Source: JACPYM01 sp031423495
Lineage (GTDB): Bacteria > Acidobacteriota > Blastocatellia > RBC074
Assembly: GCA_031423495.1 (NCBI GenBank)
Contig: JANPFP010000277.1
Coordinates: 9,089 to 73,088, forward strand
Direction of reading: 5' to 3'
Length of the DNA: 64,000 bases
Below the pieces are notes generated by a model. The model was not told the origin of the DNA and ran no database searches. It saw only the letters and a list, made by a program, of their open reading frames with translations. The first letter of the stretch is position 1, and every line of letters begins with the position of its first letter. Made by a program: the position numbers and the translations under genes. Positions 32,716 to 46,762 of this stretch are shown piece by piece.

Positions 32716-35700
32716 ATGATCCGTTCCCGCTTTTCGTCTGCCTTTGCCACCCTCATCGGATTTGTGCTGCTCGGAATCTGCGGCTGGCAGTTGCGCATTG
32801 CTGACAGCGTTGCTGCACAAGGCACGCCTGCTCCGGTGCCGGTGTGGTCACCCACCGGAGGCCCGCAAGACGCACAAGTGTTCTCGCTCTTTTCGACTTC
32901 AGGGCAATTGCTGGCGGCCACGTCGAGCGGCGTCTGGACGTCAACGGATGTGGGACGCAATTGGCAAAAGCGCAATGCCGGACTGCCTGAGTCGGTCTTC
33001 GCTTTCAGCTTTGCGGCCATTGAAAACACGATCTTCGTCGGTACGCGCTCCGGCGTTTACCGTTCAACTAATGGGGCGCAGCTTTGGCAATCGGTTAGCG
33101 TAGGGCTACCGGCTTCAGAATTTTTCATCACGCTGACAGCGGATGCCGAACGGCTTTATGCCCTCACTTATTCCAACGGATTATTTGTCTCGACCGACCA
33201 AGGAGAAAGCTGGACGCCCATCAATCAGGGCTTGCCCTTAACTGGGTTCAGCGTCATCGCGCGCGGCACGACGCTGTGGACTGCGACTTCACGTGGCGTC
33301 TATCGCTCCACCGATAGCGGACAAAGTTGGGCGCGCACCAATCAGGGCCTGCCGGTCAATGCCACCGCCAACTCTTTCGCCACTGACGGCGAACGTTTTT
33401 ATGTCTCGCTCACCGGCAGCGGCATTACGCAAGGCGCAGCAGCGCGTGGCGTATTCGTTTGGGATGAAGCCGCAGGCCGCTGGAATTCGTTTAATGACGG
33501 CTTTGGTGACACTGCCGTCAACGCGCTGCACGCACTTGGCGCAGAGCTTTATGCCACTACGAATAAAGGCGTCTTCCGTCTGGAAAAAACCATGTGGCTG
33601 CCCGCCAGCAATGGCTTGCGCAGCGGCGCGACGGCGATCACGTCTAATGGCAACGCTCTTTTCGTCGCCAGCGGCGGAGACATTTTCACTTCGCTCAATC
33701 GCGGCGAAACGTGGACGCCGCTTAACGTACGCTTCGATCTGGCGAGCTTCTTTACCGCGTTTGCTTACAACAACGCAGGCGCTTATGTCGCTACGCCAAC
33801 CGGCGTATACCTGCGTCCTAACCAAGTTTCAGCCGTGTGGCGACGCGCCAGCAACGGCCTGACCGATTCACATATCGTAGACCTCACTACGCAAGGCCAA
33901 ACCCTCTGGGCTGCCAGCCTGAATGGCGAAACCTATTTCTCAAGTAATGACGGCGACACCTGGACGCCCCGCGTCGCCGGACTCACCGGACAAACGCTGA
34001 CCACCATCGCCGCCAACGAAGAACGCACTTTCGTCGGCACTAAAATCAGCGGCGTATTCAGCTTGCTGCGCCGCGACGGACGCGACACCTGGCAACCCGC
34101 CAACGAAGGCCTCACCAGTCGCCGCATCAATGATTTGCTGGTAGACGGCGCGACGCTTTACGCCGCGACGAATGAAGGAATATTTCGCTCCACCAACGGC
34201 GGCGCGCTCTGGACGCCGATCAACAAAGGCTTGACGCTCGAAGTCGAAAAGGAACCCTACGAACCTGAATCGCTGACCGTAGACGGCACGACGCTTTACG
34301 CAGTGCTGAGGCCACGCGCGACAGAGAGCGAAATTCCGATTATTTCCGCGTTTCCCGACGGGCCGGTTCATCTGGTTTTTCGCTCTGACGATAACGGCGC
34401 GCAATGGATACCGGTCATGTTGCGCACCGGCGTGATGGCGAACTTCGGGCAAATCGTAGCGAGCGCGCAAGGCTTGCTCGCCTTAGGTCCGGGCAGTACG
34501 CAATTAGGAACCATTACCTTTCCGCCCACTCAATCAAGCGCCGCCGTATGGCTCTCGACCGATAAAGGCCGGACGTGGAATCCTGCCGACGCAGGCTTGC
34601 TAACCAATAACCGTGGGTTCAGCAGCATTTTCGACTCACTGGGACAGTTGCTGGGCGCGACGCCGACGCAAGGTTTGCTCGCCACGGCTGGTCAACCCGG
34701 CGTTTACGCACGCGATCTCGTAAGCATGACTTGCCGCTACGAATTGAGACTCAGCAACGTCCTCTTAACCGCTTCAGCTTCGACTGTGACGATTCCGATA
34801 ACCGCTTCGGCCAACAACTGCGCGTGGCGCGCCGACAGCCAAAGCGATTGGATCACCATCGTCAATGCCCCCAGTGGCAATGGTTCCGGCTCGGTGCAAT
34901 TGAACATCGCCGCGAACAACACAACTGCTTCTCGCTTTGGCTCCGTGACGGTTGCGGGTACGACCGTTTCATTCATCCAAAACGGTTGCGAGATTGCAGT
35001 GGTTCCGCAGGAACAACGGGTTGAGGCGAGCGGCGGCACAGCGACGATACGCATCACGGCGGCGAATACCTGTCCGTGGGAAATCAAAACTGATGTGCCG
35101 TGGCTGACGACTACCACGCCCACCGGCGCGGGCAACGCAACGGTGAATTTCACGGTGGCGGCGAATGCGAGCAACTTGCCGCGTACTGCTTCGATTTTCC
35201 TCGGCGGCGCTACGCTTTTTGTAACGCAAGCTGCCGCGCAAGGCAGTTGCGCCGCGCAAACACTTACGCCCAATCAATGGACGCGCGGCGAACTCATACC
35301 CAGCGATTGCCGCTCGAATTTTGGCAACGGCCAAGTGTCATTCAATAACGCGCCCGTAGACTTTTATTCGTTCACGGCATCAGCCAATCAGAACTGGATG
35401 TTGACGACGGTCAATGGCGACCTGCCATTCCCACTGTTTCCGCTGGTCAATCCGGTAGCGATTCTGGGGCCGAACGGCGAAGACATCGCGCTCATCCCCA
35501 TCCCCGTTCAACTGGTGGTGCAACTCAGCACGAGCCGACAACTTCGTTTCGTTACGCCGACGGCAGGAACTTACAAGCTGATTTTTGGACAAGACAGGCC
35601 AGAGCAAGTCAGGAACTATCTGATTCGATTGTCTGACGCCGATTGCCCCATCAACTTGCCGACGAGAACTTCATCCAGCTTGCCCGCCGCCGGAGCCAGC

Positions 35701-38700
35701 GGAAGCGTTGCGTTACAAACTGAAGCGAGTTGCGTATGGCAAGCCGTCAGCACCAAAAGCTGGTTGCGCCTGACAGGCAAGACCAACGGACAAGGCGACG
35801 ACACCGTTAGTTTCACCGCAGACGAAAACCTCGGCGTTGCACGTTCGGGTTTCATCCTCATCAACAATAAAGTTTATTCGGTCGTGCAAGCTGCTGCCGT
35901 CAATGCGCCGCTCACACTGACCGGACTCAATCCGAGTTACACCGAAATTGGTGGAACGGGTTTGTTGCTCAATGTGACGGGCAACGGATTCACCAACGAA
36001 AGCAAAGTACTGTGGGGTGACAAGCCGTTGCCGACAACTTTCGTCAGCCCGACACAATTGCGCGCCGCCCTGCCCGCCAGCGAATTAACCAGAGCAGGTG
36101 AAGTGCAGGTTACGGTCGAAACACCTACGCCAAGTTTATGGCGAACGCCTTCGTTACCGTTTGTCGTGCGACCCGCGCAACAGCTTTGGAGAAATACTAA
36201 TGGACCGGGTGGCGGTGCGATCACCGCGCTTTACCAACAAGGTTCGCGGCTGTGGGCGGGTACGACCAAAGGGCGCGTCTTCGCTTCGACCGATGGCGGA
36301 CGTTCGTGGCAACCGCAAAGCAGTTTGGAACGCAGCCCCGATAAATTCGTGGCCGCGGGCAATTTTTTATACGCAGTGGCAGGCGGCACGGTCTTTCGCC
36401 TCGACCTGAACAGCCCCTACTCTGACTGGAGCCGCATCCTGTTTGCGGAAGGAAACGTTTTCCTGTTCAACGTCCAGCACCTCACGGTCAAAGGCCAAAC
36501 CGTCTTTGCGCTTTACGGCGGCAAACTTTACCGACTGGAACCAGGAGCGAGCTTCTGGAAACTGGTGAACGATAAGTTGCTCGAAGGCTTTGGCCTCAGC
36601 ATCAATGCCCTTGAAGCAGCCGGTAACGAAGCCAACGATCCGCTTTATCTGTTGGCGACTCAATTCCTTTTAACCGGCGGAGGGATTGAGGCTTTCCTGC
36701 TCGTGTCTAACGATGAAGGGAAAAACTGGCGGCGCATCAAACTAACGCTTCCCCCTTCATCCAACCGATTGATTACGCCCAACCTCAACCGGCTGCACAT
36801 CATCAACCGGCGTCCTTATTTCACTTCAACCGATGGCATCTATCGCTTTGATAACCGCGAGCAGTTCGTGCGCGTAGGCAATGCATCAGACGGTACGGGC
36901 AACGCGCCGGGCAATGCCATTGCCTTGGCGTGGGAGGGCGATACGCTTTATGCCGCCGTGCAGGAAAGCGGTTATTACCTCGGCTTCGAATCATTTACTC
37001 CGCAAGTGTTTCGACTGGAAGGCGACCGCTGGGTAGCGGCTGACACAGGACTCGACGCGCGCTACATACAGGTGATGACGGCGGGTTCCGGCGGGCTGTT
37101 CGTCGGAACGAGCAAAGGCATCTGGCAAACCGCCCAGCGCGGCGACTCGTGGACGGAACGCAATGAAGGCTTGAATGCCACCAGCGTTTTTATGATGGCG
37201 ACCAGTGGCAATGCGCTGTTTGCCGCCAGCGATGCGGGCTTGCATCGCACGGTGAACAACGGCCAAACCTGGACGCGCGCCGATCACGGTTTACCGGTTG
37301 ATTCGTCGCTTATTTACCCTGCGCTCTTTCCCGGCGGAACTTTCGGCCTCTGGCTGAACGCGCTCGCGGCTAATGGCGACACGCTTTATGCGGCCACGCC
37401 TTCGGGCATTTACCGCTCGACCGATCAGGGACAAAGCTGGCGCAATACCGGGTTGGTGGGTTACGCAACGCAGGCGCTCGCCTTTAGCGGATCGCAAGTG
37501 TTGGCAGGCGCATTCAAAGGCATTTACAGCCCGTTGGCGACGACTCAACCAGGTGGCCCGCCCACCATCCCTTACCCCGTTTCTGACTTTGGCGTTTATC
37601 GTTCGACGAACGGCGCGGGCGCGTGGCGCGTCAGCGAAAGCAGCCTGTTCAACGATTCGGTGGTGGCCTTGGCAACGTTGAACAGCAAGGTCTTTGCGGC
37701 TTTGGGGCAAAGTGGCATTCGCGTTTCTGAAGACAACGGAGTGACGTGGCGCAACAGCAGCAACGGACTCAATTCGAGTTCAGTTTACAGTCTGGTGACC
37801 GTGGGTTCCGTCCTGCTAGTGAGTTCGCACGAAGGCGTTTATCGCTCCACCGATCAAGGCCAGACATGGAATTTGACTGACGCGCCCCGCACCCCGTTCA
37901 CCACACTGGTCACGCAAGGCGCGATGGCTTACGGACTCAATAACGGCTACGTTTATCGCAGCGTCAATCTCGGCGAGTCCTGGGTGCAGCTTCCTCCTGC
38001 TTACGTTGACCGCCTCACAGGTTTTGTAGGCAACCACTTGCGATCATTGCAACCGTTGGGCGACCGCTTGTTTGTGGGTACGAATGGCGAAGGCGTGTTG
38101 ATGGCGAACCTCGCACCAGCACGTGCGACAGCGGTGAACGCGGCGAGTTATGTGGGCGGCGAACTCGCGCCGAATTCCATCGCCACGTTGTTTGGCAGCA
38201 ATCTGGCAACCGGTACGCAACTCGCGTCGGGCGCTGAGTTGCCCGAAGAACTCGGCGGCACGCACGTCATCGTGCGCAGCAGCACAGGCGGCGAATATCC
38301 GGCCAAACTGTTTTTCGTCTCGCCCGGACAAATCAACTTCCTGATGCCTCAGCTTCCGGTGAACGTCGTGCCCGTGCAAATTTTTACGACGACAACCAGC
38401 GGACAACAATCCATCGCGGACATCCCCGTGACCGAATTGGCGCTCGGCCTGTTCGCCGCCAACGGCAATGGGCAAGGCGTCGCCAACGCGACCGCCTTGC
38501 GCGTCAAAGCCGACGGCTCGTCGAGTTACGAACCCGTCTTTCGCTTTGATGAAACGCAAAATCGTTTCGTACCGCTGCCGCTCGACGTGAGCGCCGCGAA
38601 CGAAACGCTTTATCTGGTGCTTTACGGCACAGGCATCGGAGCGCGCGCGCCCCTCGATAAAGTAACGGCTGAAATCGGCGGACAAGCGGCGCGCGTGGTT

Positions 38701-38844
38701 TACGCTGGGCCACAAGGCGGATTCGCGGGCGTAGACCAACTCAACGTTGCCTTGCCTGCCGCACTCGCGGGCAAGGGCGAAGTTGATTTGCGCGTGACGG
38801 TGAATGGCAAAGCGGCGAATACGCTAAAACTTATGTTCAAATAG
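32716..38844 (+). CDS. Giant secreted BNR/BACON/TIGR03437 protein
   Basis: This is a 2042-residue secreted protein. A signal peptide (residues 1-37) is followed by a first propeller-like block with Asp-box motifs S-x-D-x-G-x-x-W (STDVGRNW, STDQGESW, STDSGQSW and more). Three BACON-like domains follow (about residues 670-1060, with CAWRADSQSDWI, CPWEIKTDVPWL and CVWQAVSTKSWL), then an IPT/TIG domain (about 1070-1150). A second block of Asp-box repeats leads to the TIGR03437 C-terminal domain (VNAASYVGGELAPNSIATLFG to the end). Around seventeen Asp boxes are visible. AGGAGA precedes the ATG. It probably binds glycans or polymers at the cell surface; sialidase activity is not implied. A terminator palindrome follows. 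Confidence 0.85.
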   Translation: MIRSRFSSAFATLIGFVLLGICGWQLRIADSVAAQGTPAPVPVWSPTGGPQDAQVFSLFSTSGQLLAATSSGVWTSTDVGRNWQKRNAGLPESVFAFSFAAIENTIFVGTRSGVYRSTNGAQLWQSVSVGLPASEFFITLTADAERLYALTYSNGLFVSTDQGESWTPINQGLPLTGFSVIARGTTLWTATSRGVYRSTDSGQSWARTNQGLPVNATANSFATDGERFYVSLTGSGITQGAAARGVFVWDEAAGRWNSFNDGFGDTAVNALHALGAELYATTNKGVFRLEKTMWLPASNGLRSGATAITSNGNALFVASGGDIFTSLNRGETWTPLNVRFDLASFFTAFAYNNAGAYVATPTGVYLRPNQVSAVWRRASNGLTDSHIVDLTTQGQTLWAASLNGETYFSSNDGDTWTPRVAGLTGQTLTTIAANEERTFVGTKISGVFSLLRRDGRDTWQPANEGLTSRRINDLLVDGATLYAATNEGIFRSTNGGALWTPINKGLTLEVEKEPYEPESLTVDGTTLYAVLRPRATESEIPIISAFPDGPVHLVFRSDDNGAQWIPVMLRTGVMANFGQIVASAQGLLALGPGSTQLGTITFPPTQSSAAVWLSTDKGRTWNPADAGLLTNNRGFSSIFDSLGQLLGATPTQGLLATAGQPGVYARDLVSMTCRYELRLSNVLLTASASTVTIPITASANNCAWRADSQSDWITIVNAPSGNGSGSVQLNIAANNTTASRFGSVTVAGTTVSFIQNGCEIAVVPQEQRVEASGGTATIRITAANTCPWEIKTDVPWLTTTTPTGAGNATVNFTVAANASNLPRTASIFLGGATLFVTQAAAQGSCAAQTLTPNQWTRGELIPSDCRSNFGNGQVSFNNAPVDFYSFTASANQNWMLTTVNGDLPFPLFPLVNPVAILGPNGEDIALIPIPVQLVVQLSTSRQLRFVTPTAGTYKLIFGQDRPEQVRNYLIRLSDADCPINLPTRTSSSLPAAGASGSVALQTEASCVWQAVSTKSWLRLTGKTNGQGDDTVSFTADENLGVARSGFILINNKVYSVVQAAAVNAPLTLTGLNPSYTEIGGTGLLLNVTGNGFTNESKVLWGDKPLPTTFVSPTQLRAALPASELTRAGEVQVTVETPTPSLWRTPSLPFVVRPAQQLWRNTNGPGGGAITALYQQGSRLWAGTTKGRVFASTDGGRSWQPQSSLERSPDKFVAAGNFLYAVAGGTVFRLDLNSPYSDWSRILFAEGNVFLFNVQHLTVKGQTVFALYGGKLYRLEPGASFWKLVNDKLLEGFGLSINALEAAGNEANDPLYLLATQFLLTGGGIEAFLLVSNDEGKNWRRIKLTLPPSSNRLITPNLNRLHIINRRPYFTSTDGIYRFDNREQFVRVGNASDGTGNAPGNAIALAWEGDTLYAAVQESGYYLGFESFTPQVFRLEGDRWVAADTGLDARYIQVMTAGSGGLFVGTSKGIWQTAQRGDSWTERNEGLNATSVFMMATSGNALFAASDAGLHRTVNNGQTWTRADHGLPVDSSLIYPALFPGGTFGLWLNALAANGDTLYAATPSGIYRSTDQGQSWRNTGLVGYATQALAFSGSQVLAGAFKGIYSPLATTQPGGPPTIPYPVSDFGVYRSTNGAGAWRVSESSLFNDSVVALATLNSKVFAALGQSGIRVSEDNGVTWRNSSNGLNSSSVYSLVTVGSVLLVSSHEGVYRSTDQGQTWNLTDAPRTPFTTLVTQGAMAYGLNNGYVYRSVNLGESWVQLPPAYVDRLTGFVGNHLRSLQPLGDRLFVGTNGEGVLMANLAPARATAVNAASYVGGELAPNSIATLFGSNLATGTQLASGAELPEELGGTHVIVRSSTGGEYPAKLFFVSPGQINFLMPQLPVNVVPVQIFTTTTSGQQSIADIPVTELALGLFAANGNGQGVANATALRVKADGSSSYEPVFRFDETQNRFVPLPLDVSAANETLYLVLYGTGIGARAPLDKVTAEIGGQAARVVYAGPQGGFAGVDQLNVALPAALAGKGEVDLRVTVNGKAANTLKLMFK

Positions 38845-38852
38845 CACCGATA

Positions 38853-38930
38853 GCTGACAAGGGAATCGCGGCAAAGGAACAAGCATTTCAGTTAATGCCG
38901 TCATTCCTCTGCCGCGATTCCCTTGTCAGC
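38853..38930. terminator. Bidirectional terminator-like palindrome
   Basis: Arms of 27 bp with one mismatch (38853-38879 and 38904-38930) lie between the convergent BNR and sialate esterase genes. The inner right arm shares GTCATTCCTCTGCC with the terminator at 461-474. Confidence 0.65.
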
Positions 38931-38942
38931 AATGTGATCTGT

Positions 38943-40448
<1,506 letters not shown>

Positions 40449-40662
40449 TCGTTGAAATCTCCAGATCGGGAAAAGGATTAGATATTGACGGCAATAGGAA
40501 TTAGCCACGGGGGAAGAGGGGATAAGGGGAAAACTATATCTCTAAATAGCAGTCTTTCGACCAATTTCTCTCTTCCCCCATGTTCCCATGCTGGCTCATT
40601 GCCTAAAACCGAGAATATGAGTGTCAGTCGTTTCAAATTTGCGGCGCAGCGACACCCTGCCT

Positions 40663-41361
40663 TCATCCAATAAATTTCATCAGGGTCTCGCCGAACTTAA
40701 CCTGGTCGCCGTTGTTTAACGTGATCGGCTGTTTCGCACGCAAGCGCGTTTTGCCATTCACCGTAGTGCCGTTTGAACTGCCGAGGTCTTCGATTTGATA
40801 TTGACCGTTGTTCGCCACGATGCGCGCGTGGCGGCGCGAGATGCGCGAGGCGTGATCGTATTTCGACAAGTCTACGTGCGGGCGTATGCCGCGATGCGGG
40901 TCTACGCGCCCGATGATGGTTTCGCCTGAAGCGTTGAGAGCGAACTCTACGCCTTGCTCAAAATCGAGCAGCACCAGTTTGGCCGTGACCGGGCCGAAGG
41001 TCGGATGACGTTCGCTGAAATAAATGCGGTAAAGGTCTTTGGGCGTGAGTTCGTGACCGCATTGTCCGCACGGACGACGCGCTTGCGTGGGCGGCAAATT
41101 GCCAATCGTCGTTGCAAAGCCATCTTCATCACGAATCAGGTCGTCAAGAAAGCTCTCACGAGCGCGCTCATCCATCTTGTCCCAATCGAGTTGGCGCGCT
41201 TTGCACAAATCGCGCAAATGCACCTCGGCTTGCTCAGTACGCGATTGGCGCGCGAACTGATTTTCGCCCGCCAGCATCTGCCAGAGAATCTGTTTATGCT
41301 CTGGCGCTAGCTGATTCAGCCATTCGCGCAATTGTTGTTGAACATTCGGATCGGGAGCCAT
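40663..41361 (-). CDS. FHA-domain protein
   Basis: The 232-residue cytoplasmic protein has a helical N-terminal part, a CGQCGHEL cysteine pair near residue 98, and a C-terminal forkhead-associated domain (about residues 140-232). The FHA core is ETIIGR, then SRISRRHARI, then IEDLGSSNGTTVNGKTR, containing the Arg, Ser, His and Asn residues that bind phosphothreonine. It is a likely reader of Ser/Thr kinase phosphorylation, and a kinase of that type is in this window, though not adjacent. A specific pairing is inference. Confidence 0.85.
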   Translation of the reverse strand: MAPDPNVQQQLREWLNQLAPEHKQILWQMLAGENQFARQSRTEQAEVHLRDLCKARQLDWDKMDERARESFLDDLIRDEDGFATTIGNLPPTQARRPCGQCGHELTPKDLYRIYFSERHPTFGPVTAKLVLLDFEQGVEFALNASGETIIGRVDPHRGIRPHVDLSKYDHASRISRRHARIVANNGQYQIEDLGSSNGTTVNGKTRLRAKQPITLNNGDQVKFGETLMKFIG

Positions 41362-41421
41362 GCCTTGCCTTATCGTCAGGGTAAGCCGTGTCTTAGAGCA
41401 TTTAATCGCTTTGGCTTGAGA

Positions 41422-41504
41422 GGGATTTCGCCACGAAAAAGCACATAAACCACAAAAGGAAAGAAAGTTTTTGTGGCTCTTGTGCCTTTTTGTGGCGAAA
41501 TCCC
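41422..41504. repeat. Imperfect palindrome, family C copy 1
   Basis: The outer 13 bp GGGATTTCGCCAC pair exactly with 41492-41504, and inner blocks GCACA/TGTGC and CCACAAAA/TTTTGTGG also pair. The right arm TTTTTGTGGCGAAA recurs at 57870-57883 within family C copy 2. It lies between the FHA and prolyl oligopeptidase genes. Confidence 0.8.
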
Positions 41505-41605
41505 CGTCAGGTAAAGGCGAACAGCTAATTTCAAATCAAGCTCTAAGTCGTGTTGGGCTGCGCCATCTTACTGGCTTCAGTGATAAGCGACAACGGCGCT
41601 CGGCT

Positions 41606-43762
<2,157 letters not shown>

Positions 43763-43798
43763 CAGAAAACTCCCTTCAGAAGTTTGCGGCTAAAAACG

Positions 43799-43833
43799 AA
43801 AGAGGCAAACGATTCGGTTTCGTTTGCCTCTTT
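43799..43833 (-). terminator. Rho-independent terminator of tRNA-Gly(GCC)
   Basis: A 14-bp perfect stem (43799-43812 with 43820-43833) has a 7-nt loop. On the minus strand it follows the tRNA closely and is followed by TCGTTTTTAG. Confidence 0.7.
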
Positions 43834-43838
43834 AAGTT

Positions 43839-43913
43839 TGGAGCGGGAGACGAGATTTGAACTCGCGACTTCGACCTTGGCAAGGTCGCACTCTACCACT
43901 GAGTTACTCCCGC
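43839..43913 (-). tRNA. tRNA-Gly (anticodon GCC)
   Basis: On the minus strand the acceptor GCGGGAG pairs with CTCCCGC, the anticodon stem CGACC/GGTCG encloses TTGCCAA (anticodon GCC), and the T loop GTTCAAATC is present. CCA is encoded. It reads GGC and GGT glycine codons. Confidence 0.95.
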
Positions 43914-44022
43914 GCTTTTTGACCCCGTTTTCAGGGGAGCCGCATTAAGCCAAAGCGCCCCCATGCTTGTCAACCACCTCAACGAAGAAATTTTTCATCC
44001 CGTAAAAGCGGCTAACCATACG

Positions 44023-46272
44023 TCATTTCATCAGAATCCTAACGAGATTGGCGGGCTTTCCGTTCGCCGTGAAGGCCACGTCCACCGCGCCTGACAGGCC
44101 TTCGGGCAGTTGCACGTTCACCTGATCGAGCCCGACCAGACTGCCTTGCGCGCCCGCGTAAAGCACTTCTACCGAGCGTCCGCCAAGCTTCAGCGAAATC
44201 ATTTCACCCGGCGCACGACGAATGCCCGTGCCGAACAGCACGAGAAACTCGCCAGCCGTAAGCGCGATGGGCGAACCGTCAGCGTTGGCTACGTTGCGAT
44301 AGGTGACACCATCGGGCGTAACCAGTGCCGCTGGCGTACCAGACCCCGACGCATTCGCCGTGAAGAAGCTCGGCGACGTATTGCTCACCGCAAACGTACC
44401 GCGTGACAACGTGCCGTCGCTCGCTACGATTTCGATAATGGCGTTGCCCGGTTGCGTGTCAGGCGGAACCAGCAAATTGACCTGTCCGCGCGAGACGAAA
44501 AACAGCGGAGCCGCTACGCCATTGATGCGTACCGTCGTGCCCGCCAACGTCGTCGGCAAAGGCGTAATCGTCGCGGCTTGCGTAGCCGTTGCCAACCCAT
44601 CGCCGAACACCGCCGCGATGCCGTCGGGCGCGAGCGTCGCCGCATAACTCGCCGCATTCGCCACCGCCGCCGCGCGTGCCGTACCTGCGCGCGTGATCGA
44701 ACGCGAAGCAGTACGCCGACCGTCAGGATTGATAACCGTCACGTTCGCTGTTTGACCGGGCGCGAGTGTCACTTTCCAAAAGTGACTCGACATCAGCCGC
44801 GTCGCGTTGTCGGTTTGCGTATCGCTCACGCGCTGTCCGTTGATTTCGATGTCGGCCCCACCGGCAAACCCTGAACCAGTCACGAGCAGGTTGCCGTTCG
44901 CGTCAATTGTCGCATCGGTCAACGCGGGCGATGACGGCGTAACGCGTACGAGATCGAGCGTGAAAGCCAAAAACGCGAGTGCCATTTCATCCGTGGTTTC
45001 TTCGCCCCAACGCACGATTTTCGGCGGCAGGTTCGGCTGATAAGGATTGTCAGTCGAGTTGTCGAAGGTACAGGCCAAATCCAATCGCGTATTTGCGCCG
45101 AACGGAATCGGGTCTTGGTATAGATAAGAGCCTTGCCAGTTGAAATCCCACTTGGGAATGTTGACCAGACACTGTGGCTGACCGCCCGACGTCGTAGCCG
45201 TGACCTTGATCGTTTGCCCTAACAGATGCATGTGCGGCGTGATGCCAACGAGCTTGCCGGTCAGTCCGAGCGGAGGGATGAAGGCGGTGACGGAGTAATT
45301 TTTCGCGCCCGCCGGAATGGCAAACGTCTGATTGACCAGGATCAGCGGCAACATCGGCTGGTTTACGGGCTTTTGCGCCATGTAAAAACCGACAGAGGTT
45401 TGGTCTGATTCCAGCTTGTCGGTCGGATGATAGTGAACCTGCACTACGACACGCGCCGTGGGACTGCTCGGCAATTTCGTACCCAAACCTTCAGGTGCGA
45501 AATAGCCACGCGAACCCGGTGCCCAGCCGCCCAGCAAAATGGAATTACCGTTAAGAATATCGTCAGTCGTGAGGTTGATATTGAAACCCGGTCCACCAAA
45601 ACAGGTGTAACCCGGCCCCGCTTCTTTTTGATCAAGCGCGACCGAAAGTCCTTTGGGGTCAGAATACGCAATGACGTGATGCACGATCTTGCGATTGCCC
45701 GGCTGCACGTCCAAGCCCTGCGCCCAGCGGTCGCCGCGCAACGACGCGGTCGGTACGCTAAAGCAACGATAAGTGTCTTTGCCTAAAGGTGGCGTGAAAG
45801 GTTCGGGCAGCGAAGCGATGAAATCGGGCTTGCCCAACGGCCAGCCTTCAGTGAATTGCATCGGCGCGGGCAGGTCGGCGGCGTTGCCTTCGGGCGCTCC
45901 GCCATCGGCCCAGGCGGTGAAGGTGTTGATCTCGTCCTGCGTCAGGCTGCGCGCGTCTTTGAAATCGCCGCAACCGGCGAGCGGCTTCCACGGCGGCATT
46001 TCTTTGCTGATGACGGCTTCGCGGATGGCAGCGGCCCACGGACGGGTTTCGCTATAACTCGTCATCGAGAACGGCGCGATGTCGCCGGGGTGATGGCAGC
46101 TTTGACAATGCTTTTGCATCAGTCGCACGACCTCTTTGTTATAGGTCGGCGTTTGCGCTTTTTTGATGTTGGCGCTGGCGGTCATAGACGTTCGCCCATA
46201 AAACCCACCGGCCAACACGACCAGCAATAACAACACAAGACCACTGCTGCGTTTGAAATTTTGTTTCAGCAT
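44023..46272 (-). CDS. Haem c / Cu monooxygenase / TIGR03437 fusion protein
   Basis: The 749-residue exported protein has a signal anchor (LVLLLLVVLAGGFYG, residues 12-26) and a cytochrome c-like domain with haem site CQSCH (residues 56-60) and a possible distal Met in KEMPPWKP. A copper type II ascorbate-dependent monooxygenase-like region follows, with His pairs in KIVHHVIAY, VQVHYHPTD and TPHMHLLG. An IPT-like segment and a TIGR03437 domain (VANAASYAATLAPDGIAAVFG to the end) complete it. ATG 46272 has GGGAG upstream; the frame open to 46377 lacks support. A surface oxidase or monooxygenase fed by its own haem is a plausible reading. The substrate is unknown. Confidence 0.82.
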   Translation of the reverse strand: MLKQNFKRSSGLVLLLLVVLAGGFYGRTSMTASANIKKAQTPTYNKEVVRLMQKHCQSCHHPGDIAPFSMTSYSETRPWAAAIREAVISKEMPPWKPLAGCGDFKDARSLTQDEINTFTAWADGGAPEGNAADLPAPMQFTEGWPLGKPDFIASLPEPFTPPLGKDTYRCFSVPTASLRGDRWAQGLDVQPGNRKIVHHVIAYSDPKGLSVALDQKEAGPGYTCFGGPGFNINLTTDDILNGNSILLGGWAPGSRGYFAPEGLGTKLPSSPTARVVVQVHYHPTDKLESDQTSVGFYMAQKPVNQPMLPLILVNQTFAIPAGAKNYSVTAFIPPLGLTGKLVGITPHMHLLGQTIKVTATTSGGQPQCLVNIPKWDFNWQGSYLYQDPIPFGANTRLDLACTFDNSTDNPYQPNLPPKIVRWGEETTDEMALAFLAFTLDLVRVTPSSPALTDATIDANGNLLVTGSGFAGGADIEINGQRVSDTQTDNATRLMSSHFWKVTLAPGQTANVTVINPDGRRTASRSITRAGTARAAAVANAASYAATLAPDGIAAVFGDGLATATQAATITPLPTTLAGTTVRINGVAAPLFFVSRGQVNLLVPPDTQPGNAIIEIVASDGTLSRGTFAVSNTSPSFFTANASGSGTPAALVTPDGVTYRNVANADGSPIALTAGEFLVLFGTGIRRAPGEMISLKLGGRSVEVLYAGAQGSLVGLDQVNVQLPEGLSGAVDVAFTANGKPANLVRILMK

Positions 46273-46420
46273 GATTCTCCCTTGAACCTTACGTGCCTGG
46301 ACGATTGAAGCGTTGCTCCGCGATTGGAATGTTGAATGGAACGACCGGACTATAAGAGAGGGGATAAATCGGAGCAAGTGACATGCGTGAGATGCTTTAC
46401 AGCAAAAATAGAATTCCTGA

Positions 46421-46457
46421 AAAAAACGTTGACGTTTTTTCCTAACCCCTTTATAGG
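46421..46457 (+). promoter_or_regulatory. Putative promoter with a palindromic -35 region
   Basis: TTGACG (46429-46434) and TATAGG (46452-46457) are spaced 17 nt apart. The -35 box lies in the perfect palindrome AAAAAACGTTGACGTTTTTT (46421-46440), a possible operator. Transcription would leave a leader of about 480 nt before the giant gene. Confidence 0.4.
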
Positions 46458-46762
46458 ATTACCGCGAATAGCATTTAGGAAAACTCCTTAAATCATTCAG
46501 GCATCAGCATCCTCCAGAACCGACTCCACAATTTCAAGCGCACGCAGCTACTTTTGATAGTAACTACACCGTGAATTTTACGCGCGAGCAAATGGCTCGA
46601 ACTATCCCAACGGCTCGGCTATTTTCAGGATAATCTCTGCTATTTTTTTGTAGCAGGGATTGGCAAGACGACAGGTGAAGCGTATCCGCCCCACGGCACG
46701 ACTCTCCGCAACCAGTATCTCCAAGTAACAAAACTGAATAACAAAAAGTAACTTGAAAGACA

